From: Pedobacter montanisoli
Lineage (GTDB): Bacteria; Bacteroidota; Bacteroidia; Sphingobacteriales; Sphingobacteriaceae
DNA length: 64,000 nucleotides
Direction of reading: 5' to 3'
NCBI RefSeq assembly: GCF_022809115.1
Contig: NZ_JALGBH010000001.1
Span: forward strand, 1,488,001-1,552,000
Below the pieces are notes generated by a model. The model saw nothing but the letters and a program-made list of their open reading frames with translations, was not told the origin of the DNA and ran no database searches. Shown here piece after piece: positions 35,431-44,579 of this stretch (its first letter is position 1; the number at the start of each line of letters is the position of its first letter). A program made the position numbers and the translations under genes.

Positions 35431-37971
35431 ATGGAAGCTAAATTTTCTCCACAGGTAAAAGACGTGATTTCTTTCAGCAGGGAAGAAGCGTTGAGGTTAG
35501 GACACGAGTATATTGGCGCCGAGCATTTATTGTTGGGCCTTATACGTGAAGGTGATGGAATGGCTATTAAGATCTTAAAATCTTTAGGTATAGATACAGC
35601 TAAATTACGTCGCTCAGTTGAAGATGCTGTACGAGGCACCTCAAGTGTTACGGTAAATTTGGGCAATATACCTTTGACCAAACAGGCCGAAAAAATTTTA
35701 AAAATAACGTACTTAGAAGCTAAAATATTTAAAAGTGATCTGATCGGTACAGAGCATTTATTGTTGTCTATATTAAGAGACGATGATAACATTGCATCGC
35801 AGATTTTAATGCAGTACAATATCAGTTACGACTTATTTAAGCAAGAAGTAGAAACCAATAAAAACGGTTTTAAAGACGAAGCACAGACCGGAGGCACAGC
35901 CGGAGGTGATGACGATTATCAAGAAGAAGATGGCGGCGGTTTCTCTGCTCCTAAAAAGGTTTCTGATATCAAATCTAAAACCCCGGTGTTAGATAATTTT
36001 GGTCGTGATCTTACACGTGCGGCAGAAGAAGGTCGTTTAGACCCAATAGTTGGCCGTGAAAAAGAAATTGAACGTGTATCGCAGATCTTATCTCGTCGTA
36101 AAAAGAACAACCCTATTTTAATTGGTGAACCGGGTGTTGGTAAAAGTGCTATAGCCGAAGGTTTGGCATTACGCATTGTACAACGCAAGGTTTCGCGTGT
36201 ATTGTTTGGCAAACGAGTGGTTACTTTAGATCTGGCTTCGTTGGTTGCCGGAACCAAATACCGTGGACAGTTTGAAGAACGTATGAAAGCTGTAATGAAT
36301 GAATTGGAAAAATCACCTGATGTGATTCTATTCATTGATGAGATTCATACTATTGTAGGTGCGGGTGGGGCTTCAGGTTCTTTAGATGCTTCAAACATGT
36401 TCAAACCTGCATTAGCAAGGGGCGAAATACAATGTATAGGTGCAACAACCTTAGATGAGTACCGTCAGTTTATTGAAAAAGATGGCGCATTAGATCGTCG
36501 TTTCCAGAAAGTGATGATTGAGCCGGCTACTCCTGACGAGACCATTGAAATTCTGAACAGAATAAAAGAAAAATACGAAGATCACCACGGTGTAACTTAT
36601 ACAGAAGATGCGATAAAAGCATGTGTGGCTTTAACATCGAGATATATCACAGATAGATTTTTACCCGATAAAGCAATTGATGCTTTAGATGAGGCAGGTT
36701 CACGTGTCCATTTAACCAATATTCACGTGCCTGAAAATATTATTGCTATCGAAAGTAAGATAGAAGATATTAAACAGGAAAAAAACCGTGTGGTAAAAAG
36801 CCAGAAATACGAAGAAGCTGCAAGATTGCGTGATACCGAAAAAAGCTTATTAGAAGAACTCGATAAAGCCAAAGCCGATTGGGAAGCTGAAACCAAAGCT
36901 AAACGCTATGTGGTAACAGAAGATAATGTAGCCGAAGTAGTTTCGATGATGACGGGTATTCCTTTGCAACGTGTTGGACAAACAGACAGTAACAAACTGT
37001 TAAAAATGTACGATACCATTGCAGATAAAATTATTGGTCAGGATGATGCGATTAAAAAGCTTACTAAAGCAATACAACGTACAAGAGCCGGATTAAAAGA
37101 TCCTAAAAAACCAATTGGTTCGTTTATTTTCTTAGGTCCTACGGGAGTAGGTAAAACTGAGCTGGCTAAAGAACTTGCCCGTTTTATGTTTGATAGCGAC
37201 GATGCGCTGATCCAGATAGACATGAGCGAGTACATGGAAAAATTTGCCGTTTCTCGTTTAGTTGGAGCGCCTCCGGGCTATGTTGGCTATGAAGAAGGTG
37301 GGCAATTGACAGAGAAAGTACGTCGTAAACCTTATTCGGTGGTTTTATTGGATGAGATTGAAAAAGCACACCCTGATGTGTTTAACATTTTACTGCAAGT
37401 GCTTGATGAAGGACAATTAACGGATAGTTTGGGTAGGAAAGTAGATTTCAGGAATACAATTATCATTATGACTTCAAATATTGGTGCCCGTCAGCTAAAA
37501 GATTTTGGACAAGGTGTAGGTTTTTCTACCAATGCCAAAATGAGCCAGACCGAAACTCATAGTCGTAATGTAATAGAAAATGCGCTTAAACGTGCATTTG
37601 CCCCTGAGTTCTTAAACCGTATAGATGATGTGGTGGTGTTTAACAGCTTAGGTAGAGAAGAAATATTTAAAATTATTGATATTGAGTTAAAAGCCTTGTT
37701 TAGCCGCGTACATAACTTGGGTTATGAAGTAAAACTTACAGATGCGGCTAAAGACTTTATCGCAGAGAAAGGTTACGATAGTAGTTTTGGTGCTCGTCCG
37801 TTAAAACGTGCTATTCAGAAATACCTTGAAGATCCAATTGCCGAAGAGATTTTAAAAGGAGAGATCCACGAGGGGGATACATTGGAAGTTGATTTCAACA
37901 AAGAGAAAGAAGAAATCATTGTGCAGGCAAAAGGTAGTGGTAAGAAAAAGAAAAAAGAAGAAGGCGCTTAA
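35431..37971 (+). CDS. clpC: ATP-dependent Clp protease ATP-binding subunit ClpC
   Basis: This 846-residue AAA+ unfoldase feeds substrates to ClpP. I start at the ATG at 35431, whose product [37 protein letters not shown] matches the ClpC N-terminus. Two Clp_N repeats fill residues 1-145. AAA module 1 has Walker [16 protein letters not shown] (about 232) and [11 protein letters not shown], the M-domain holds a UVR-like coiled coil (about 445-500, [26 protein letters not shown]), and AAA module 2 has [15 protein letters not shown] and [18 protein letters not shown]. The Lys-rich end ([10 protein letters not shown]) is usual in Bacteroidota. The UVR-like M-domain separates it from ClpA and ClpB. 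A strong terminator follows. Confidence 0.95.
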   Translation: MEAKFSPQVKDVISFSREEALRLGHEYIGAEHLLLGLIREGDGMAIKILKSLGIDTAKLRRSVEDAVRGTSSVTVNLGNIPLTKQAEKILKITYLEAKIFKSDLIGTEHLLLSILRDDDNIASQILMQYNISYDLFKQEVETNKNGFKDEAQTGGTAGGDDDYQEEDGGGFSAPKKVSDIKSKTPVLDNFGRDLTRAAEEGRLDPIVGREKEIERVSQILSRRKKNNPILIGEPGVGKSAIAEGLALRIVQRKVSRVLFGKRVVTLDLASLVAGTKYRGQFEERMKAVMNELEKSPDVILFIDEIHTIVGAGGASGSLDASNMFKPALARGEIQCIGATTLDEYRQFIEKDGALDRRFQKVMIEPATPDETIEILNRIKEKYEDHHGVTYTEDAIKACVALTSRYITDRFLPDKAIDALDEAGSRVHLTNIHVPENIIAIESKIEDIKQEKNRVVKSQKYEEAARLRDTEKSLLEELDKAKADWEAETKAKRYVVTEDNVAEVVSMMTGIPLQRVGQTDSNKLLKMYDTIADKIIGQDDAIKKLTKAIQRTRAGLKDPKKPIGSFIFLGPTGVGKTELAKELARFMFDSDDALIQIDMSEYMEKFAVSRLVGAPPGYVGYEEGGQLTEKVRRKPYSVVLLDEIEKAHPDVFNILLQVLDEGQLTDSLGRKVDFRNTIIIMTSNIGARQLKDFGQGVGFSTNAKMSQTETHSRNVIENALKRAFAPEFLNRIDDVVVFNSLGREEIFKIIDIELKALFSRVHNLGYEVKLTDAAKDFIAEKGYDSSFGARPLKRAIQKYLEDPIAEEILKGEIHEGDTLEVDFNKEKEEIIVQAKGSGKKKKKEEGA

Positions 37972-37990
37972 GCACACAGAATTGAATTGA

Positions 37991-38017
37991 AAAAGGATGG
38001 CATTGCCATCCTTTTTT
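37991..38017 (+). terminator. Intrinsic terminator of clpC
   Basis: AAAAGGATGGCA (37991-38002) and its complement TGCCATCCTTTT (38004-38015) form a strong hairpin followed by T residues, 19 bases after the clpC stop. Confidence 0.9.
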
Positions 38018-38072
38018 GTTAATTATCTTATCATATTGAGCTTGTCTAAATGTAAAATGCCTTCTCCTCAAT

Positions 38073-38517
38073 CGTCACCCTGAACTTGTTTCAAGGGCTT
38101 TTTCATCATGTGTTCCTGAATTTATTTCTGGATCTATTACTTATATTAAGCAGTTTGCCCATAGGGAAACTAAAGATGCTGAAACAGCTTGTCCCGAATT
38201 TACTTCGGGGAGTTCAGCATGACGAGATAAGTTTAATATTATATTTATTTTACGTCACCCCGACTTGGAGTGAAAAGTAAAGCTACGGAGTAAATTTATT
38301 TCAGGTCTTTTCCCATCACGCGTCTTCCTGAATTTATCTCAGGGTCTATTGCTTATATTAAAGTGTTTGTCCATAGATGCTGAAACGAGTTCAGCATGAC
38401 GAGATAGGTTAATTTATTTCAAAATCTTTTCTCAATATCCGTCACCCTGAATTTATTTCAGGGTCTACCATAAGGCCTTGTTATTTCTAAATATGTCGAG
38501 ATAAATTCAGCATGACG
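38073..38517. repeat. Array of three REP-like palindromic units
   Basis: Three units stand in a row, each opening with CGTCACCC(t/c)GA and closing with TTCAGCATGACG, an imperfect terminal inverted repeat: 38073-38224, 38253-38401 and 38440-38517. Units 1 and 2 share a long internal direct repeat (38113-38185 and 38325-38386, beginning TTCCTGAATTTAT and ending GATGCTGAAAC). Unit 3 is shorter. Small hairpins such as CCCGAA/TTCGGG lie inside. No ORF fits; the only open frame here has no coding character. The array fills the space between the convergent clpC and ATP-grasp genes. Confidence 0.75.
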
Positions 38518-38529
38518 ATAATGATATTC

Positions 38530-39411
38530 TTATAAACCAATCAAATTACGTAAAGCCTGGTAATACCTTTCATAACTGTTTTGGTCGGTTTCTAAAAACA
38601 AGAACGGTTCTATCAATTCTAATTCCATTAAATGGAACACACCGTTCAGGTACACACCGTCAACCCGGGCATAAAGACAAGATTGCGCAAACTGTTTTAT
38701 ATACTGTTCTGCTGCTTTGGTTTCATCCAGTGTAACGGTTTTAGGTATAATTGTTCCGCCAAAAGTATGCTGAACCCTGAAATCACCTGGTTTGGCAGTT
38801 TTCAATAAAGCATGGCTAAACTTACCACCAAAAAAGAGGTAAGACCATTCTCCGGTTTCTTCAATTTCCTTTAAGAAAGGCTGAACAATAAAATCTTCAT
38901 CTTTAAGAAAAATATGTAATTGTTGTTCTGCCTCCGCTAAATTTTCAGGAGTGATTTTGAGCGTGTTTTTTGCACCGCCGCTTACCGTAGGTTTTACAAT
39001 CAGTTGTTGGGTATTAAAATGAGTAAAGTAAGCTTTTAGATCAACTGGTTCTCCCTTTAGTAAAAATGCACTTGGTGTAACGTTTAAACCCGCATCGGCA
39101 ATATCTTTTAAATAATGTTTGTTGCTGTTCCATCTTACCACATTAAAAGGGTTCAACAATTTAACCCCCGAAGCTTCAATTTGATTAAGCCATGCATTAA
39201 AATCATTGATCAGGTCAAAATAATCCCATGGCGATTTGAGTATCGCATATTCAAAATCAGACCAGTTTACGTTCTGGTCGTTCCAAATTATCTTTTCTAT
39301 ATTTAAGCCTTTGCCTTTTAAAAAACGTAATAGGATATCATCTTCATTTTCGGCAGTGGGAGAAGCGTATTTACCTTTATCTAGATAAGTGATTAATGCT
39401 AATTTCATCAT
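38530..39411 (-). CDS. ATP-grasp domain protein
   Basis: This 293-residue protein resembles the RimK/glutathione synthetase-like ATP-grasp ligases, which join a carboxylate to an amine or thiol via acyl phosphate. The N-terminal preATP-grasp part has ALITYLDKGKYASPTAENEDDILLRFL (4-30) and the family-typical SPWDYFDLINDFNAWL (about 60-75). The ATP-grasp core shows LIVKPTVSGGAKNTLKI, the glycine-rich phosphate loop, VQPFLKEIEETGEWSYLFFGG, and LYARVDGVYLNGVFHLMELELIEPFLFL with the Mg2+-binding Glu residues. The closest named relatives include DcsG-like enzymes, but the product is unknown. It stands alone on the minus strand with the repeat array after it. Confidence 0.82.
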   Translation of the reverse strand: MMKLALITYLDKGKYASPTAENEDDILLRFLKGKGLNIEKIIWNDQNVNWSDFEYAILKSPWDYFDLINDFNAWLNQIEASGVKLLNPFNVVRWNSNKHYLKDIADAGLNVTPSAFLLKGEPVDLKAYFTHFNTQQLIVKPTVSGGAKNTLKITPENLAEAEQQLHIFLKDEDFIVQPFLKEIEETGEWSYLFFGGKFSHALLKTAKPGDFRVQHTFGGTIIPKTVTLDETKAAEQYIKQFAQSCLYARVDGVYLNGVFHLMELELIEPFLFLETDQNSYERYYQALRNLIGL

Positions 39412-39473
39412 TCAATTTTTTGCTAAATTATAAAAATGCCCGGTTCAAAAAATCATAGCAACGTTAAGAATGC

Positions 39474-40541
39474 TTAAAATAGGCTGAGTTGCGGCGTGGG
39501 GATCTTAAATAAATCGGTGCGCAGTTCAGTACGGTTTACATTCAGTTGGTTTATGCGGCAGTGCAATTTAAAAGTATCATGTATCATGTCAGCAATATTG
39601 CCTTCGCCCCGCATTCTCACAGAATAACGACTGTCATTTACATTTCCGTTGTGGCAACTTTGGATTTGATGCCATACTTTTTCATAACGATCTGGAAAAC
39701 TCTTTTTCAACCAATCTTCAAAAATGTTTGCAATGGAGCCGTTTAACCTCACTACAGTATATCCTGTAGCTAAGGCGCCTGCATTTGCTGCTGCTTTAAG
39801 CAGAGCAGGAATTTCATGGTCATTTAAACCTGGTATAATAGGCGCTGTCATTACGCCTGAAGGTACATTGAGCGCACTCAGTTCTTCTATTACTTTTAAG
39901 CGTTGCCGGGCGGTTGTAGTACGTGGCTCCAGTTTTTGTCTTAACTTTTCATTTAAACTGGTAATAGAAACCATTACATGAACCAGATTGAGCTTTGCCA
40001 GTTCAGCCAAAATATCTTTATCTCTTAAGATCAAAGCATTTTTAGTGATCATAGATATCGGGTGCTTGTAAGCCAAAGCAATCTCTAAAATCTGTCTGGT
40101 AAGTTTAAATTTCCTTTCGCAGGGCTGGTAACAATCTGTATTGCCCGATATTGAAATGGGTACTACATTCCAGCTTTTTTTCTCTATAAATTGTTTAAAC
40201 AATTGCGGTGCATTATGCTTGATCAGAATTTTACTTTCAAAATCCAACCCGGCACTATAGCCCCAATATTCATGAGAATTACGGGCATAACAATAAATAC
40301 ATCCATGCTCACAACCCTGATAAGGATTTAATGAATAGAACATGGCAGTATCCGGGCTGTCAACTTTATTAACGATGGTTTTAGGATGGGTAGGTATAAA
40401 AGTAGTTTTAGGATTTTCTATTTCCCAGTCATCAATAGCCTCTGCATGTTCAATTACCAGATTGTTTTTGGCAAAGCGGTTATGCGTATTGATCTGGGCT
40501 CCTCTGCCGTTTAGATAATCAGTTGAATTAGCATTTTCCAT
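39474..40541 (-). CDS. Radical SAM protein, PA0069/Rv2578c family
   Basis: This 355-residue radical SAM enzyme has the cluster motif C77-x3-C81-x2-C84 in YQGCEHGCIYCYARNSHEYWG, which binds a [4Fe-4S] cluster and SAM. The YCYAR form and the following region (KILIKHNAPQLFKQFI, SGNTDCYQPCERKFKLTRQILE) mark the PA0069 family, related to spore photoproduct lyase-like proteins but of unproven function. Further features are ISITSLNEKLRQKLEPRTTTARQRLKVIEEL and APIIPGLNDHEIPALLKAAANAGA. A substrate cannot be inferred. No accessory maturase or partner gene is adjacent. Confidence 0.88.
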   Translation of the reverse strand: MENANSTDYLNGRGAQINTHNRFAKNNLVIEHAEAIDDWEIENPKTTFIPTHPKTIVNKVDSPDTAMFYSLNPYQGCEHGCIYCYARNSHEYWGYSAGLDFESKILIKHNAPQLFKQFIEKKSWNVVPISISGNTDCYQPCERKFKLTRQILEIALAYKHPISMITKNALILRDKDILAELAKLNLVHVMVSITSLNEKLRQKLEPRTTTARQRLKVIEELSALNVPSGVMTAPIIPGLNDHEIPALLKAAANAGALATGYTVVRLNGSIANIFEDWLKKSFPDRYEKVWHQIQSCHNGNVNDSRYSVRMRGEGNIADMIHDTFKLHCRINQLNVNRTELRTDLFKIPTPQLSLF

Positions 40542-40577
40542 TGAGTAAAAATGCTAAAATTTTTAGCAAAATGAAAA

Positions 40578-41804
40578 TTAATTTTTCAACGTTGGTTCAA
40601 ATTCAAGAGGAAGAAGCTCCGCGATTTTCTTATACGACCAATAACCTTTAAATAACATGCTTTTAGGGTCTGCAACATTGCCACCATTAAAGAAAAAGAT
40701 ATGAGGACTTAATTTTTGGACAACCGAAACTTGATAACTTGCATAATCCATAGGTTTAGACATGCTGAAATTTAAACTTATATATTCTTTATCTTCTTGT
40801 GCTTTAGTATAGGCAATATAAAGCTCATCGCTAAAGTTCATATATTTAACATCGGCATTATAAGTTTTAACTAAGGTGTCGGTATTTACCTGTGCCCGGT
40901 CTAACATGCTAATGGTTTTAGGTTTTGACCTTTCTTTACTCCAAAAAGCAAGTGAATCTGATTTGGTATAAGTAAGCACATTTATGGAACGCATATTATT
41001 AGTGATCTGCTTAATTTTGGCATTGATCAAACTGTCAGGGAGTCGGTTTTTGTTAGGAATAGTAATCAGCTTATTGATGATAAATCCTTCCTGCTGCGAA
41101 GTGCCTTTTGCAAGCGATTTAAAAAAATGGATATATGAACCATAATAAGCTTCATTTCTCATTTTCTGCCATTTCTTTTGCCTGGTTTTAGAGGCGGGTA
41201 GCTCTTCAAAATAAGGATAACCAGCGTAAAATATAATCTGCGTACGGTAATCGTATTCGAAATATTGCAGTAGATATTTTAAACGATAACCCAGTGCTTT
41301 GTTCTCTATAATTAAGAAATCATCACTTTTTAAGCTCAAAACCTTATCTTTTTGGTTGTAATCAACCTGTAATACTTCGCTGTTTAATACTTTGCATTGC
41401 TTGGCGTTAGGGCTTTGACCTAAAAATAATTCATAAAATAAACGCAGGTATGCCAGTCGGTTTGGATCAGGTTTGATCACAACTTCTTTTAAAGCAATTT
41501 CGCTTTCTTCGAGAACAATATCTAATTGAATGTTTTTATTGAGAACTTCTACATTTTGAACAAAAGGCTTATAGCCGATCATTTTTACAATTACATCATA
41601 ATTACCAGGGCTAAGGTTCGGGAGCAGAAATTTACCCTCATTATTGCTCATGGTAGATATTTTAGTATTACCTATATATATACCAGCACCCGGTAAACTT
41701 TCTCTCTTGTCTTTTACAATACCACTTATGGTAAAAGAGTTTTGAGCCATTGCTACAAGGTTAACCTGCAACAGGAAGAATAAGATAAATCGTTTGAAGT
41801 TCAT
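40578..41804 (-). CDS. Exported carboxypeptidase-regulatory-like domain protein
   Basis: This 408-residue protein has a signal peptide (FILFFLLQVNLVAMAQ, cleaved near residue 20). A CarboxypepD_reg-like Ig-fold domain follows (24-100: FTISGIVKDKRESLPGAGIYIGNTKISTMSNNEGKFLLPNLSPGNYDVIVKMIGY). The same domain heads many Bacteroidota TonB-dependent receptors, but no plug or barrel follows here. The remaining 300 residues (for example LGYRLKYLLQYFEYDYRTQIIFYAGYPYFEEL) form a separate unrecognised domain, seen in other Bacteroidota proteins as a conserved hypothetical unit. It is probably periplasmic or outer-membrane associated. Function unknown. Confidence 0.75.
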   Translation of the reverse strand: MNFKRFILFFLLQVNLVAMAQNSFTISGIVKDKRESLPGAGIYIGNTKISTMSNNEGKFLLPNLSPGNYDVIVKMIGYKPFVQNVEVLNKNIQLDIVLEESEIALKEVVIKPDPNRLAYLRLFYELFLGQSPNAKQCKVLNSEVLQVDYNQKDKVLSLKSDDFLIIENKALGYRLKYLLQYFEYDYRTQIIFYAGYPYFEELPASKTRQKKWQKMRNEAYYGSYIHFFKSLAKGTSQQEGFIINKLITIPNKNRLPDSLINAKIKQITNNMRSINVLTYTKSDSLAFWSKERSKPKTISMLDRAQVNTDTLVKTYNADVKYMNFSDELYIAYTKAQEDKEYISLNFSMSKPMDYASYQVSVVQKLSPHIFFFNGGNVADPKSMLFKGYWSYKKIAELLPLEFEPTLKN

Positions 41805-41901
41805 AATCAGCTTTGTGAACTAAGGTAAATAGATTTACTTTTCAGTGCAAGAAAAATTACGAAAATATCGTAGATTTATTGAGTATAAAAAGTTGATATA
41901 C

Positions 41902-41943
41902 AAAAACTGTCCGAAAAGAATGATGTATCTCTCCGGACAGTTT
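41902..41943 (-). terminator. Intrinsic terminator of the LLM oxidoreductase gene
   Basis: On the minus strand AAACTGTCCG pairs with CGGACAGTTT (41934-41943 with 41904-41913) around a 20-base loop, followed by a T-run. It lies 26 bases after the oxidoreductase stop codon. Confidence 0.75.
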
Positions 41944-41968
41944 ACTTTTCTTAAGGTTATTGTAAGAT

Positions 41969-43000
41969 TTATTTCTTTAATGCTTCTCTTACTTTAGGGG
42001 CAATCTGGGTACCATATAACTCAATTGATTTCATCATGTGTTCATGAGATGGACCGCCCACATCCATATGTGCTGAAAAACGCGTTAGGCCAAAAAGCTC
42101 ATGCATTTGCAGAATTTTATCTACAGCTTCATTTACATCACCTATAATTAAAGCACCATGTTTTGAACGCCCGAAATCGAACTGGCCTTTTTGAAAAGGA
42201 GGCCAGCCTCTTGAACGTCCAATACGATCCATTTGAGCCGCATATACAGGATAATAATAATCGGCAACGGCCTGACTGTTCTCTCCAAAGAACGAGTGCA
42301 TATGAACCCCAACTTTAAAATTGTTCATATCGTGACCATGATCTTCATAAGCCTGTTTATAATATTCAAACAAAGGTTGAAACTGTGCCGGATTACCACC
42401 AATAATAGCGAACATAACAGGTAAACCCAATTTGCCTGCACGAACAACAGATGCAGGTGTACCACCTACAGCTACCCAAATGTTAAGATGGTTGTGATCT
42501 GCACGGGGCAGAACCATCTGTTCATTTAGCTCAGGTCTAAACTTGCCTTTCCAGCTAAGGGTTTCATTTTTATTTATTTTTACCAACAGGTCTAATTTTT
42601 CTTCAAAAAGGGCATCATAATCTGCCAGATTGTAACCAAATAGGGGGAATGATTCTATAAAGCTGCCTCTGCCAGCCATTAATTCTGCACGTCCGTTAGA
42701 GATCAGGTCTATGGTGGCAAAGTTCTGATAAAGTTTAACAGGATCCGAAGAACTCAGTACAGAAACAGCACTGCCCAATTTGATATTTTTGGTAACCGTA
42801 GCCGCTGCAGCAAGTACAATTTCAGGACTTGAGACCGCATAATCAGGGCGGTGATGCTCACCTATACCGTAAAAATCAAGACCCACTTCATCCATCAGTT
42901 TAACTTCTTCAATGATTTCCTGTAAGCGTTGTTTTGCCGGTTGTATTTCTCCTTTGGCGTTCACTTGCAAATCGCCAAACATTCCGATACCTAATTCCAT
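41969..43000 (-). CDS. LLM-class flavin-dependent oxidoreductase
   Basis: This 343-residue TIM-barrel enzyme belongs to the bacterial luciferase-like monooxygenase family, which uses reduced FMN or F420. Features are the N-terminal MELGIGMFGD, VGLDFYGIGEHHRPDYAVSSPEIVLAAAATVTKNIKLGSAVSVLSSSDPVKLYQNFATIDLISNGRAELMAGRGS (about 39-110), LNIWVAVGGTPASVVRAGKLGLPVMFAIIGG, and the C-terminal GDVNEAVDKILQMHELFGLTRFSAHMDVGGPSHEHMMKSIELYGTQIAP. These match the group near YhbW/luciferase alpha-like proteins. The substrate is unknown. The gene appears to be monocistronic, with its own promoter box and terminator. Confidence 0.9.
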   Translation of the reverse strand: MELGIGMFGDLQVNAKGEIQPAKQRLQEIIEEVKLMDEVGLDFYGIGEHHRPDYAVSSPEIVLAAAATVTKNIKLGSAVSVLSSSDPVKLYQNFATIDLISNGRAELMAGRGSFIESFPLFGYNLADYDALFEEKLDLLVKINKNETLSWKGKFRPELNEQMVLPRADHNHLNIWVAVGGTPASVVRAGKLGLPVMFAIIGGNPAQFQPLFEYYKQAYEDHGHDMNNFKVGVHMHSFFGENSQAVADYYYPVYAAQMDRIGRSRGWPPFQKGQFDFGRSKHGALIIGDVNEAVDKILQMHELFGLTRFSAHMDVGGPSHEHMMKSIELYGTQIAPKVREALKK

Positions 43001-43017
43001 AACATTTAAATTTTTAA

Positions 43018-43025
43018 CAAAGATA
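43018..43025 (-). promoter_or_regulatory. Putative -7 promoter box for the LLM gene
   Basis: On the minus strand this reads TATCTTTG, matching TAnnTTTG, 17 bases before the start codon. No clear -33 TTG. Confidence 0.45.
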
Positions 43026-43224
43026 GGGCCGATTAAGCATTTAAATTTTGATCTATGTTAAGAAGTTTGTCAGATATTCTTTTATATCTTATAGCTTCTG
43101 TGTGGTTTAAAAATTTAATCGCTGAGCAACTGTAGAGTAATTTAACCTAAAATTGAACAACTTTCAATTAGTAGAATAAGGATTTAATGTGGAAGATTTA
43201 TTATAAAAAGTTAAAGATCAGATA

Positions 43225-43680
43225 TTATTTCCAAAATTCGTCGTTCCAGTTATCGGCAGGTACGTGCTGATGCTGTTGTTCAATTAGTTCCAGTTGCTCG
43301 GGAGTTGCGTGTTGCTGAATTTCATTGAAAAGAACCCTCTCTTCAAATCGGATATGATTTTCCAATTCTTCTTCAATCAGGCTTAGCGTTCGGGTAGGTT
43401 CGCCCTCTTCGGCAAACAAACGCTTTAACCTGCGGTGCTCTGATAAAGCTTTTTTGATATGTTCGTTTTGAGCAGGTAGAATAGAAAAAAGATATTTTTC
43501 TTCTGTATTAAAATGTGGATGCAGGTGATTTTCCCAAAACCAGTTGGCGTATTTTTTGATACGTTCGGGAGCTATATTACGCTTAAAACCTTCGCGTATT
43601 TTCCAGCTTAAGAGCAGTCCATAATGATGTTCTCTGCTTAAGGGTTGTAGGGCAGGATGACGTTTTAGGGGATTACTCAT
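43225..43680 (-). CDS. Hemerythrin-like domain protein
   Basis: This 151-residue four-helix protein matches the hemerythrin HHE cation-binding family. Candidate iron ligands are H18/H19 in SREHHYGLLLSWKI, the His and Glu of HLHPHFNTEEKYLF (about 52-65), the His of SEHRRLKRLF (about 79-88), and the His and Glu of ENHIRFEERVLFNEI (about 108-122). Such proteins bind a di-iron centre and may sense oxygen or nitric oxide, or repair iron clusters. It is cytoplasmic, with no signal peptide. It is 9 bases downstream of the DUF488 gene and probably the last gene of a three-gene operon of small proteins. Confidence 0.82.
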   Translation of the reverse strand: MSNPLKRHPALQPLSREHHYGLLLSWKIREGFKRNIAPERIKKYANWFWENHLHPHFNTEEKYLFSILPAQNEHIKKALSEHRRLKRLFAEEGEPTRTLSLIEEELENHIRFEERVLFNEIQQHATPEQLELIEQQHQHVPADNWNDEFWK

Positions 43681-43689
43681 TACGGGCTT

Positions 43690-44043
43690 TTATTTTACAT
43701 TCTTTAAAACATCTAATAATATTATGGCATGGTTTATTTTAGGGTCTTTGGCCGCATAAATAAGGGTTAGGTTCTGATGATCCAAAATGGCTTTAACGCG
43801 ATGTAGTTCTTCTTCTTTGCCCGTTAGCTCTTCCCGGTAGCGTAAAGCGAACATTTCAAAAAGTTCTTCTTTATGATTAAATGCCTTTCTGAGTGCTGTT
43901 GAAGGGCAAAGTTCCTTATTCCATTCATCTAAATGAGCATCTTCCTTTTTGATACCGCGTGGCCATAATCTGTCAACCAACATGCGGTAACCATCAGTTT
44001 TTTCGGGCTTGTCATATACCCTTTTAATTTTTGCCCTGTACAT
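43690..44043 (-). CDS. DUF488-family protein
   Basis: This 117-residue protein belongs to the DUF488 family (YeaO-like). The signatures are KIKRVYDKPEKTDGYRMLVDRLWPRGIKKEDAHLDEWNKELCPSTALRKAFNH (5-57), including the RxLVDRLWPRG core, and the C-terminal LTLIYAAKDPKINHAIIL (about 92-109). The biochemical role is not established. Its stop-start junction overlaps the upstream small gene by one base at 44043, showing translational coupling, and the hemerythrin-like gene follows at once. The combination suggests a stress- or redox-related unit, but this is inference. Confidence 0.85.
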   Translation of the reverse strand: MYRAKIKRVYDKPEKTDGYRMLVDRLWPRGIKKEDAHLDEWNKELCPSTALRKAFNHKEELFEMFALRYREELTGKEEELHRVKAILDHQNLTLIYAAKDPKINHAIILLDVLKNVK

Positions 44044-44357
44044 TATTTGATTGCTTTTCTGAGATGTTCTACCAGTTTAGAAGACCTGTAGCCAAAATCT
44101 GCACCAAAGCTGTTGATTACCATACCCTTTATGTTGTGTTTATCTGATGATATCGCAAATACAATGCTTTCGTCGGCAGGATCGGTCATACCTTCAAACC
44201 GATAGATTTCGTCTATCACAAAATCATCAGGAGATAATTCAAAAGAGTTATCTGAGCATATCAGGTAATCCTGATCAGATTTTAATAAAAAATCGGTAGT
44301 ATAACCTCTTTTTATCAGGTCGTTAACGGCCTCGCTGAGTGTATTGTAGCTGTACAT
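44043..44357 (-). CDS. Conserved small protein of unknown function
   Basis: This 104-residue protein begins MYSYNTLSEAVNDLIKRGYTTDFLLKSDQDYLIC and continues with FELSPDDFVIDEIYRFEGMTDPADESIVFAISSDKHNIKGMVINSFG. I know of Bacteroidota relatives that are sometimes labelled phosphoribosylpyrophosphate synthetase, but it is far too short and lacks the PRPP-binding loop, so that label should not be used. The pattern of short strands and the central EIYRFEGMTDPADES segment look like a small alpha/beta domain. It is first in the operon with DUF488 and the hemerythrin-like gene. A 32-bp perfect palindrome stands upstream. Confidence 0.72.
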   Translation of the reverse strand: MYSYNTLSEAVNDLIKRGYTTDFLLKSDQDYLICSDNSFELSPDDFVIDEIYRFEGMTDPADESIVFAISSDKHNIKGMVINSFGADFGYRSSKLVEHLRKAIK

Positions 44358-44426
44358 ATACTAAAGTTAATGAAAAACTTACTAAGGCTAAAACTCTCTA
44401 TTGCCAATAACAAATATAATCAAATT

Positions 44427-44458
44427 CTTTATTTCAGATAAATTTATCTGAAATAAAG
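44427..44458. promoter_or_regulatory. 32-bp perfect palindrome between divergent genes
   Basis: The half-site CTTTATTTCAGATAAA (44427-44442) is followed with no spacer by its exact complement (44443-44458). It stands 69 bases before the minus-strand small-protein gene and 121 bases before the plus-strand membrane protein gene, so a bidirectional operator is more likely than a terminator. A cruciform or an RNA hairpin is also possible. No regulator gene is adjacent. Confidence 0.6.
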
Positions 44459-44579
44459 GATAAGCTCTATTTAAAAGAATAACTTCATGCCAAATCTAAA
44501 TTGTACAAGGTCAACGGCTGCTAGACTTAAATCGTAACAAATACCAGATTTTGCTGTCCTAATAAAATAAAGGGAATAT

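Noticed and set aside
35397-36335. Two antisense ORFs (140 and 138 aa) opposite the clpC 5' end
   Set aside because: The sense strand encodes intact, conserved ClpC motifs throughout, and the antisense products have no domain character.
38086-38280. 64-aa ORF inside the repeat array
   Set aside because: It reads across repeat unit borders and has no protein-like features; the region is explained by the palindromic units.
38073-38517. CRISPR array
   Set aside because: Units are 78-152 bases with inverted ends and variable internal length, not 25-40 base identical repeats with uniform spacers, and no cas genes are near.
44043-44357. Possible phosphoribosylpyrophosphate synthetase label
   Set aside because: The protein is only 104 residues and lacks the PRPP-binding loop and the catalytic region of true PRPP synthetases (about 310 residues).
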